Source of the DNA: Plotosus lineatus
Taxonomy: Eukaryota; Chordata; Actinopteri; Siluriformes; Plotosidae
NCBI GenBank assembly: GCA_024760905.1
Contig: CM045731.1
Coordinates: 21,781,001 to 21,845,000 of the forward strand
Reading direction: 5' to 3'
Length of the DNA: 64,000 nt
Every line of letters starts with the position of its first letter. Position 1 is the first letter of the stretch. Below the pieces are notes generated by a model. The model had not been told where the DNA came from, ran no database searches, and worked only from the letters and a program-made list of their open reading frames with translations. Both the position numbers and the translations under genes were made by a program. Below, piece by piece: positions 55,396-64,000 of this stretch.

Positions 55396-55412
55396 AGAAA
55401 AGCTTATAGATA

Positions 55413-55774
55413 GGGGGCAGTGGTGGTCTAGTGGTATAGGGTGCTGGATCACTGATCCTAAGGTTGGGGGTTTGAGTCCCACTCTCCACAAGGTTGTCAT
55501 TGCCCCCCCCCCCTCTCCAGTGCAGCTAACTGGGTTATCAAAGGCGGGCCATGTCTCTCACTGTCTATGGTGAGAGGTTCATGTAAAAGAACCATTGCTG
55601 ACTTTCGTAAAGAGTAGCTGCAAAGTCGTCAGCGTGTTTCTGTCCCTTGCTAAAAAGGGTTGTGACAGGAAGGGCATCCGACGTAAAAACCTCTGCCAAA
55701 ATCAAACGTGCGAATCAGATGATTCGCTGTGGCGACTCCCGAGTAAAAGGGAAAAAGCCGAAAGGAAGACAGAC
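55413..55774 (+). mobile_element. SINE-A, RTE-tail form, GACA-tailed subtype
   Basis: Perfect 17-bp target duplication AGAAAAGCTTATAGATA at 55396-55412 and 55775-55791. It shares with 47881-48239 the CGACTCC(C/T)GAGTAAAA change and a GACAGACAG tail, so the two come from one subfamily. Confidence 0.96.
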
Positions 55775-55791
55775 AGAAAAGCTTATAGATA

Positions 55792-56833
55792 AAGTGCACT
55801 CACATTGAACCAATCATGGTCTGATTTGCCATGAACATATTCCGATGTTACATCAAAGGAAATCAAAGAACATCGGTACACATAAGAAAGCATCCGAGAA
55901 CACTGGAGAATTCGTAAAAAAATTCATGGAAAGTGAAATGCTGTATTTTGGAAATGTTGGAAATTTGTGTGTGTGTGTGTGTGTGTGTGTTGGGAGTACA
56001 TCAAGGACACAGCGGAACAAGATCAGTAGAAACAAGAGAATTATATCAGAATATGATTGATCTGAAATCAGCATTCAAGATTCTTTATTGCCATCTGTGC
56101 TTTTACACACATCGGATTTTTTTCCTTTATAGGATCATGACTGGTACCATGTGACCTCACCTTTAGACAGATTTTTAAAATATTCAGACATATAGAAGTA
56201 ATTTTATTTTTCTGCACAATACTTTTCTCAATCTAATTTTAAATGTCTTTATTGTTTAATTTAAATAAACATTTCAATCTTTGCACATAGTTTTTTATTC
56301 CCAGCACAATTTATTGGCTCAGTTATTTTTAATTCATGTTTTCACAGTATTTCTTTCATCACATGACTTTTTAAAAAAATGTGCATTTTTTTTTTTTTTT
56401 TTTCTAGTAATTCTGTTACCGGTATATGAACAGAAGCCCTAAGCGAATGTGTAGTCACTCCCCACCCCCCTTTTGTTTTTTTTTTTTTCAAAATAATGAG
56501 TTAATTATGTTGTTTTCTCAGAATATTACATATTGTCTTCCTATGATCTCGGGTTATTTATAGTGAGGCATAAAGTTATTTCAGTCTGTGCCAGGACTCC
56601 ACTGAGGAGAAATGTGATGCGGTGAACTATACACCTGCTCGTCTGATATGATATTTATTTTTCTATTTCAGACTATGTGTTGTTATCTTCAGATCTCATA
56701 TTATTTATATCATTATAACAGGAAAAAAACAAAAACAAAACAAACAAAAGAAAAAAAACAAGACAAAGATTTGATATCTGGAGAACCTGAGAAAATAAAC
56801 CATTATCACCAGAAAAAAAGAGGTGGGGTGGAA

Positions 56834-56872
<39 letters not shown>

Positions 56873-57140
56873 AGTGATTCAAATTCAGCCAATGGCTGTC
56901 GTCCGTTCTCCTGATTGGTTGAGCTGATGTCCCTCCCCTTTTTCCTCATTCGTGCACAAGTTGTCAATGAGCCTCTTTTTTGTGTGTGTGTTTTAATTAC
57001 TAGTTAAGCTCTATACCACTCAAACGCTATGCATCTTCTCTGGCGAAGCGATAGAAAATGCTGGATGTCTCTTCTGAAGAAATAAGACTTTCTCCTGAGA
57101 AACGATGGTTTTCTCTGAACTGTTGTATTCCGTTTATTTT
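55792..57140. other. 1.3 kb without recognised elements
   Basis: It contains a GT microsatellite (55968-55991), poly-T tracts (56387-56404 and 56478-56488) and an AT microsatellite (56835-56869). Nothing else is recognisable. Confidence 0.5.
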
Positions 57141-58163
57141 CAATTATTATTCCAGTACAGTACCTAAGTTCATGTTTATGCGTGAGATTTATGTTGTGTA
57201 GCATGTTGAACAAACGAGACCAAAAGGATAAACTTTATTACAGTACTCTTCATGTCCTTTTACATTGAACTTGGAGTGACGTCTCCAAGATGGCGCTGCC
57301 CAGAGGGCGATGTCCCGGAGTTCTCAGAGTCAAATTGTTTCTTTGTTTGTTTTAATTTGTTTTATTTGTTGTTTTGTTTGTTCATGTTTTGCACTATGCT
57401 TGTCTACGACAGGTCCACTCTACTACAGCTATAATATCGAAGTATCTTTGAGCACGCTCAACTGGGCTTCTTGTTAGCCAGGGTGCGGCTAGCAATGAGC
57501 TAATGCTAGCCGCACCCCAGCTAACAAGAAGCCCAGGTGGGAAGGGGCCGAATGACGAGTCCGGCGCTTGGGATTGCAGGGAATGAAGGCCGTGTAGCCG
57601 GCTGGTGCAATCGCCTCATCGGGTGTACTCTCCTCGAGCCATGTTTCACAGAAACACAGTCCTGTAGATCCCTCTGTGCAGCAATCTGAGCATGAAGCTT
57701 GTCCATCTTGTTTCGCAGGGACTGAACATTTTCATGCAGTATGGCTGTAAATGCTAACCAAGCGCCGGAGACTTTGAGAACTCTGCCTGGGCTTATTGTT
57801 AACCGGGGTGCGTTAGCATATTAGCTCATGATAGAAGTTCTTGCGTGCTTAGTTGCCCGAAGCTGAAGCTGCTCATAGCTGTCGTAGGGTCGACCGATCA
57901 TAGACGAGCATAGTGTAAAACATGAACAAACAAATAAAGCAAATTAAAACAAACAAAGAAACAGTTTAACTCTGAGAATTCCGCGACGTTGCCCTCTATG
58001 CAGCGCCATCTTGGAGACGTCACTCCAAGACGTCACTCCAAGTTCAATGTAAAAGGACATGAAGCGTAATAAAGTTTATCCTTTTGGTATCGTTTGTTAA
58101 ACATGCTACAGAACATAAAATCTCACGCACAAACATTCTCAGAATTAACTTAGGTACTTTACT
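57141..58163. repeat. 1 kb inverted repeat, arms about 390 bp
   Basis: The left arm (57141 to about 57530) and right arm (about 57770 to 58163) are imperfect reverse complements. Matching words include AATTATTATTCCAGTA, GGATAAACTTTATTAC, CATTGAACTTGGAGTGACGT and TTTCTTTGTTTGTTTTAATT. The right arm has one extra 13-bp copy of GACGTCACTCCAA. Each arm carries CCAAGATGGCGC, a good YY1-type match. The centre holds a LINE endonuclease fragment reading on the reverse strand. Confidence 0.88.
57540..57745 (-). pseudogene. LINE endonuclease N-terminal fragment
   Basis: The reverse strand encodes SLRNKMDKLHAQIAAQRDL. After a frame change comes ETWLEESTPDEAIAPAGYTA, with the ETW endonuclease motif. This is the start of an APE endonuclease of an L2/CR1/Rex1-type LINE, different from the RTE families in the window. 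The rest of the LINE is absent. Confidence 0.75.
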
Positions 58164-58371
58164 GGAATAATAATTGAAAAAGACTTTTTTATAGATACAT
58201 AGTATTTTACTTCTGGCTGCCCATTCGCACATATGATGTAATACATGGGGTTTTACTTCCGGGTACAGAACTCGCGGATTATCAGATTCGCTGGAGGGCT
58301 CGGAACCAAGCCCCCACGAATGTCGAGGGCCTACTGTATATATATATAACAATAAAAATAACAATAAAAAA

Positions 58372-58593
58372 AATAAAAGGACAGGACAAAGACTTTCTAT
58401 TGAAACTCCATTTATCACTACAGATCTGTTTCAAGGGGTGGTGAAACCATCCTCTCTCTTCAGGTGATTATAGAAGAATAATCTATATAGATTCTATAAT
58501 CACCTGAAGAGAGAGGATGGTTTCACCACCCCTTGAAACAGATCTGTAGTGATAAATGGAGTTTCAATAGAAAGTCTTTGTCCTGTCCTTTTA

Positions 58594-58595
<2 letters not shown>
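58372..58595. repeat. Perfect palindrome, 104-bp arms, 16-bp loop
   Basis: The left arm 58372-58475 and right arm 58492-58595 are exact reverse complements by my reading. The loop (58476-58491) is AT-rich. The palindrome abuts a TA tract on the right and follows a TA-rich stretch on the left. It is non-coding, and the family is unknown. Confidence 0.95.

Positions 58596-58674
<79 letters not shown>
58596..58674. repeat. (TA)n microsatellite
   Basis: About 37 TA units directly at the end of the palindrome. Confidence 0.97.
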
Positions 58675-58675
<1 letters not shown>

Positions 58676-58856
58676 CCTCCTAGGATCCCTCATTTGAAGG
58701 TGTGACAAACGACAAACTCATATACAGTACACAAAGTAATTTGAAAAAAATATTGTGTCGCCATATGATGACAGTTGGGTTTTAAAAAGGTTAAACATAC
58801 AATAAAGTGAAAGACTGGTGATTTCATGTGTTGCACATTTTTAAATGTATATTTAT

Positions 58857-59021
58857 TTTCATTAATTTTCTTAGCCGCTTAATCTTATTTATGGATTGGC
58901 TGGCACCAATCTCAGCTGACACTGGGCAAAAGCAAGGTGCACCCTGAACTGCTTTCCAGACCATTGGAGCGCCAACACACATATTCGCACTCACACTCAG
59001 GGGTGATTTGGAACAGCCAAT
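58857..59021 (-). mobile_element. SINE-B, 3' half
   Basis: Reverse L2-like tail (TTCTTAGCCGCTTAATCT) and part of the body, to GGGGTGATTTGGAACAGCCA. The head is missing. Confidence 0.85.
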
Positions 59022-60030
59022 GTTTTTAAATGATGTATTACATCACTGTTAAAGCCCAGATTCCCTATAATCAGGTAACAAAAAATAAAGGTTTTTACTT
59101 TCCTGAGATCAAAACATGTTCCAAAGAATGTGTCGTTTATTCTCCACACGGAACCAAGCGCAGATGTCTCAATGAATTATGGGAAGTCAAACCGATTGAG
59201 CAGCCAGAATTGGTTAAGCACAGAAAACTACAAATGCCTTCAATGGGGAAGAGTGACCTCCATTTTATGTTTTGAGCTGTTTTTGTTGGACTATCCCCAG
59301 ATCATTCCCACAGATGATGAAGATGATGACGATGCTGATATGAGCAGCAGTGGAAAATCAGGACCAGGCCCTTTCTACTACACTCTTGTGTTTGATTGGA
59401 ATGTTGAGTGTGTGGATCTTGTCAAAGACTCCCAGCTCTGGGAACTAATAACTTTTGACATTTTCATGTGTCTCTGGCCTATTACATCTGTGGACGTGGG
59501 ATTAAACACAAGATTGTGGGATATTTTTCACTGAGGCTGAAGCATGTGTTGGTGCACTGTTGTACATCGTTATTGACATATCTGCAGTTCGAGCAGTTAA
59601 CAGCCTTCAAACCTTCAGCTGGTCATTCAGTTCTCATCATAAATCAACTTTGAGGGGTTAAATTGGGTTGATGAGATTTACAGTCTGGTAATCGAGATTT
59701 TTCTTTTTTTTGTTGTTGCGGAAACCATGTCGAACAACAGCTGCTGAAAGCTGCTCTTGGTGCCAGGACTTTTATGGGGAGCAAAGCCGTGATGCTCAGC
59801 CGCAGCAGTTAAGACCTCGTGGGATGCCCAGAGAGGCTTTGGGAAGGTTGGATTGTCATTCCAGAGTCAGTGCAAAGCCAAATCTTACTGAAGTGGAAGG
59901 TTTCTGAATAGATTTGACATGAATGATCCCAATTTTGTCTCGTGAAAACTCCTCAGCAAGATAGAGCAGTGTTACAGAATAGGTATCATACTGGATGGTG
60001 GTTTTGAAAATCCCTGTAAATATAACAGTC
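59022..60030. other. 1.0 kb without recognised repeats, several short + frames
   Basis: Overlapping + strand frames (59030-59275, 59130-59534, 59468-59653) include an acidic run (TDDEDDDDADMSSSGKSGPG) near 59315-59370. No family is recognised. A decayed gene or transposon fragment is possible. Confidence 0.35.
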
Positions 60031-60250
60031 CTCAAAGTGTGGCCTGGGGATTAATCCCAAGGGATTAACACTCCTCAGATAGAGAGAACCTCAATTCGAA
60101 TTTGGGTTCATGGAGTGGAAGTTCTCAAAGTGCCACCTGGTGATTCCCAGGGATTAAGATTCTCAAGTGAGGTAGAACATCAATTCAGGTTTTGGTACCT
60201 GGAGTGGAAGTTGTCAGAGTTTGGTTTGAGGATCTCGACGGGGACACATA
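60031..60250. repeat. ~90-bp degenerate tandem repeat
   Basis: Three units, each starting TTCTCAAAGTG/TTGTCAGAGTT and containing GGGATTAA and TGGAGTGGAAG. They begin near 60031, 60121 and 60211. The third is partial. Confidence 0.8.
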
Positions 60251-60611
60251 GCTAGATGAGGGAGTCCTCAGTGGCACTTTAGGCCTAATGTACTTTTGGA
60301 TGAATGTCAAGAAATAAACATCGTCAACAATAATTAGCCACAGTATGGTTGTACAAAATCATTAGATTGTAATGAAGTGAATACCAATTTCATATGTTAA
60401 ACAAGTTGTACTGCTAAATAAATACATTGGCCAAAATCGTACATAAAACAAAAACAGACAAACAAAAAATAAACATTCTAAAGTTTTAATCAAACAGCAA
60501 AAGCTAAATTGCCCCTCATTATTTTTATGCAGCATGTATGCATTGGTTTTATTACACAATTGTATATTTGGCTAATAGTCATTAAAAGGCTTTTTTTCGG
60601 ATCTCACTCCT

Positions 60612-60952
60612 TCATTTAATCATTTACTGAACTGCTTAATCCTACTACCAGGGTTGCACTGAGGCTGGACACTCGTTGTAGGCATGACACCCTGAAAAGC
60701 TCAGCAAACCATGGTGGAGCAACAAATACACAACTATTCACATTCTACCCAACTCACACATATGGGGCAATTTGGAGTAGCCAATTAGCCTAATGTGCAT
60801 ATCTTTGGCTTGTTGGAGGAAACCAGAGTACCCAGATGAAGCCCACATAAGCGTAAAAAACATGAAAACTCCACACAGAATTCGGTTCTTTGATTACAGG
60901 ACCTTCTTGGTGTGAAGCAGACGTGCTAATCACTACACCACCATGTCGTCAA
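60612..60952 (-). mobile_element. SINE-B, full length
   Basis: Reverse copy with tail CTGAACTGCTTAATCCTACT, body AGCCAATTAGCCTAATGTGC and GTTGGAGGAAACCAGAGTAC, and head CTAATCACTACACCACCATG. Confidence 0.9.
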
Positions 60953-61833
60953 TGTGAAGTTCATGTCATGGGGTTTGTACTTCATTACTTTTGTGTTTCT
61001 GGTAAGATCTGTCCACAATAAATGTTTTTTTTTTCTTTAGATTGGAAGGGAAACAGGTGTAATTCTTCTTCCTTTCATCCACATACAAATTAACCTTGAC
61101 CACTGGTAACCTGTCCCATTACCAAATAGTAGAGGCCAGAAGGGGTCACTGTATCCTTTACCAGACTGCTATATGTGATCCTGTTTCCCAAAGGTGTTAA
61201 ATAAAGACCCCATGAGGTTTCAACCAGAAAATGCAATTTTTAATGCTTTGGATGTAATAAAGATTTTCAGATAGCTTCTCTGGTTCTCTTAAAAAATCCT
61301 GGTCTGGAGCTTGGTCCTAATGAATGGAAGTGCAGCAGGTGTAGCACCTGTATTTCTGAGCACTACATGCTGAGCAAAGTGATTGGTTCAGCTTATCATC
61401 CTCTTCCTTTGTTCAAATTTTCTGATAGAAAAGTATACGTGATTATAATTGGTGGAGGACATGAAAGCCTGAGATACAAAACCCACATTTTTTTTGGAAA
61501 TTAGCTTTGCAACTCTGAGGTATAAGGTTTTGTAGTTAAAACATTATGGAAACTGTACATCTTGTGACTAAAACTTCTGGAAAAGAGAATTCCTGCCTGA
61601 TGAAGTACCATTGCAACCTAAAGTACTGTCCTTTGCCACTTGAGTGGCACACTATAAGCACAAAAAAACAAACAAACAAAAAAAAAACGTGAAATCTGGT
61701 AATCGAGCCAATCGCATCAGTGATAGCTAACATAAATGAGCACAGAACAGATCTTTAAAGTGGACATCCAGTGTATATTTGGGCAGCATATGAAAATGCC
61801 CTTAGCTCCTTAATCATCGATGGCTAAAGGATG
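60953..61833. other. No recognised element
   Basis: A CAAA-type A-rich run lies at 61662-61687. No coding signal or repeat match was found. Confidence 0.5.
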
Positions 61834-61835
61834 TA

Positions 61836-62058
61836 CAGGGATCCCTCACTTTCCATGGTCAATGGGGACCGCGACCGCCGATTTCCACGAGGTAGGATTG
61901 ACCCCCCCCTGACTGATGTATACGTACATGTATATGTGTATATAATATAAATAAATACATATTCAACACTATAAATGCTTATAATAACAATTAAACATTC
62001 AAAAATAATGCATAAGATGTAAATAAAATATAAATACACACACATGCAGACACACACA

Positions 62059-62118
<60 letters not shown>

Positions 62119-62340
62119 TGCACACCTCACATAAAAATATAAGTAGATTTGTTGGGGGGTTTGGGTTGTTTTTTGTTTTTGTTTGTTTGCATAATTGGCC
62201 TTGTTTTGCGGCATTTTCCTTAACTTTCCCCCCATTTTTCCTTAATTTCCTTATATCTTTATTTTTGTTGAATATTTTAAAAAAACCCGCAATGCACTGA
62301 AGCCGCAGAAACTAAAACACTAAGTAGCGAGGGATCACTG
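61836..62340 (+). mobile_element. Tigger-like MITE, most intact copy
   Basis: A 505-bp uninterrupted copy with TA on both sides (61834-61835 and 62341-62342). The termini CAGGGATCCCTCAC and the inverse of GCGAGGGATCACTG are inverted repeats. In order it holds the left terminal region, AATATAAATAAATACA, GCATAAGATGTAAATAAA, a CA microsatellite (about 62038-62114), a GT-rich block, TTGCATAATTGGCC, an AT-rich region, and GCACTGAAGCCGCAGAAACT. It is non-coding and must have been moved by a related transposase elsewhere. Confidence 0.96.
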
Positions 62341-62342
62341 TA

Positions 62343-63295
62343 TCTGAGAATGAATCTCATTTATTTGGGAGTCCTGATCTTTTCTGTTCCCCACGAGGAA
62401 GGTCAGAAAGGGCCACTCTTACTTGGTTGGTGGTCACGCTGACCCAGCATCCTTCCCATCCACACAAGCTGTTAATGTGTGTTCATGGAGATCTGGTGCT
62501 ATCTATCAGTAGTGTGTTTGCCATTCTGGTACACTCGGCAAAATCTCAAACAAAAAAAGCCATATCTTCCCTACTTTTAGATTTCGCTATTATATATATA
62601 AAAATAAATAAATAAATAAAAGTCCTCTCACACATTCTCGTGCCGTATGCCATGCCGACTGTGTGAATCATATGCTTGAGCACTCGCAAGTATAACTGCA
62701 TTGGGAATACAGATAGATTTAATGGTTGCCGGTATTGCCTGTAATTTTCAAGGTTTGAAATGATGTCTTTACTTTAAATGTTCATCTTTTCTTATCAACA
62801 ACAAACAACAAAGAGTGAATCTGCTGAAAAGTATTCATTTCCACAGATGAATAACTCCTCGACCTCCAGTCCTCTTCATGCTTCTTGGGTAAAATGTCGC
62901 ACCTCATTTGCACTGCCGAAAAAATTCACACAGCTCTTCATAATGTCAATATATATATACAGATGTGATAAAGCATCTGTTTCAAATTAACCCAAAGAGT
63001 GACAATATTAATATTGATGAAGTACTACACAGTGAGGAAGCTGCTGTACATGCTATGCTCTATTTACTATTTGTTGAGCTTAGCTAGATAGCTAGCTTAG
63101 CATACTATGGTTGAAATGCTAAATGCTAAATGCTAAAATTACAGAGACAGAGACAAAATATCCAGACTGAGAGGTCAACTGGTACTCTCATCCACCTCCT
63201 GCACCTTGTCCATGCTCTATCAGAATATTTATAGCAAATAAAATCTTTATATGTGTTATTTGTTTTATTTTTATATTTAGTAAACATGTGGTCTG
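62343..63295. other. No recognised element
   Basis: A short AAAT repeat lies at 62600-62622, and AATGCTA triplication at 63114-63136. Nothing else is recognisable. Confidence 0.5.
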
Positions 63296-63634
63296 GGGCA
63301 GTGGTGGTCCAGTGGTATAGGGCGCTGGATCGCTGATCCAAAGGTTGGGGGTTGGAGTCCCACTCTCCACAAGGTTGTCACTGCCCCCCCCCCAGTGCAG
63401 CTAACTGGGTTATCAAAGGCGGGCCATGTCTCTCACTGTCTATGGTGAGAGGTTCATGTAAAAGAACCATTGCTGACTTTCGTAAAGAGTAGCTGCAAAG
63501 CCGTCAGCGTGTTTCTGTCCCTTGCTAAAGGGTTGTGTCAGGAAGGGCATCCGGCATAAAAACCTCTGCCAAATCAAACGTGTGAATCATTTGCTGTGGC
63601 GACCCTTGATAAAGGGAAAAAACCAAAAGGAAAT
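63296..63634 (+). mobile_element. SINE-A, RTE-tail form
   Basis: Complete forward copy: head TGGTCCAGTGGTATAGGGCG, B box GGTTGGAGTCCC, C-run, body to GTCAGCGTGTTTCTG, RTE 5'-UTR-like GGAAGGGCATCCGGCATAAA, and terminus TTTGCTGTGGCGACCC to AACCAAAAGGAAA. I found no clear target duplication. Confidence 0.94.
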
Positions 63635-63640
63635 CTCACA

Positions 63641-63928
63641 TAGGGGCGTCATGGTGGGCATGTCTGCCTCACAGCCAGAAGGTCTTGGGTTTTGATCCTG
63701 ATTTCTGTGAGGAGTTTGCTTGTCCTCCTTATGTTTACATTAGCTTCCTCTCACAGTCCAAAGACATGCATATTACATTAATTTGACCCTAGGTACGAGC
63801 GTTTGTGTTTGTGTGATGCCCTATAATGGTCTATCGAGCTGGTTAGGATGTACCCTGCTTTCACCTAGTGTCGGTTGGGACAGGCATCTGCCTCCCTGTC
63901 GCCCTAGTAGGATTAAGCAATTTAGTTT
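63641..63928 (+). mobile_element. SINE-B
   Basis: Forward copy with head GGGGCGTCATGGTGGGCATG, a B box GGGTTTTGATCC, body TTAGCTTCCTCTCACAGTCC, and tail AGTGTCGGTTGGGACAGGCA. The window ends 72 bp later with nothing further visible. Confidence 0.88.
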
Positions 63929-64000
63929 AAAACACATTGAGATTTAATTGCCTATAACTTGTTTTGGGATGAGCGAGTCCATTTAGCCTTCACCTCCAGC

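Overview
This window looks like intergenic or intronic DNA from a ray-finned (probably teleost) fish. I base this on the repeat content, not on any host gene. It holds LINEs of the RTE superfamily (one family in seven insertions, one Rex3-like copy), a second APE-type LINE, tRNA-derived SINEs with an L2-like 3' tail, Tigger-like MITEs with TA duplications, fold-back hAT-like elements, a dead Tc1 transposon and many long CA, TA and GA microsatellites. I found no host protein-coding gene, exon, rRNA or functional tRNA gene. Every recognisable protein segment belongs to a transposable element.

Layout. 0-5 kb: ATC satellite, an RTE copy, SINEs and a hAT-like fold-back element. 5-18 kb: mostly sequence without recognised repeats, broken by Tigger MITEs, SINEs and a 1.03 kb hAT-like element with a perfect 8-bp target duplication. 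18.5-22 kb: a nearly full-length 3.0 kb RTE inserted in a Tigger MITE. 22-28 kb: dense nested SINEs inside and around a candidate 2.15 kb DNA element. 28-35 kb: long unannotated stretches plus a Rex3-like tail. 35-40 kb: two more MITE/RTE nests. 40.5-43.5 kb: a second, unrelated LINE. 43.7-50 kb: microsatellites, a rearranged RTE and another RTE/MITE/SINE nest. 51-53 kb: Tigger MITE and Tc1. 53-64 kb: SINE clusters, a 1 kb inverted repeat containing a LINE endonuclease fragment, a perfect 104-bp-arm palindrome, an intact Tigger MITE and SINEs.

How the elements relate. I name the families by letter. SINE-A has a tRNA-Glu-like head and a private body, and it occurs with two alternative 3' tails that diverge at the same point. 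One tail is shared with SINE-B and is L2-like (12 copies). The other is built from a short piece of the RTE 5' UTR joined to the last ~45 bp of the same RTE (9 copies). The RTE present here therefore probably mobilises that half of the SINE-A family, much as BovB serves Bov-tA SINEs in ruminants. SINE-B is an ordinary fish tRNA/L2-tail SINE. SINE-C, -D and -E are three further tRNA-derived families. Target site duplications and nesting give a relative order: SINE-B and Tigger MITEs are mostly old, and RTE and SINE-A copies are inserted into them.
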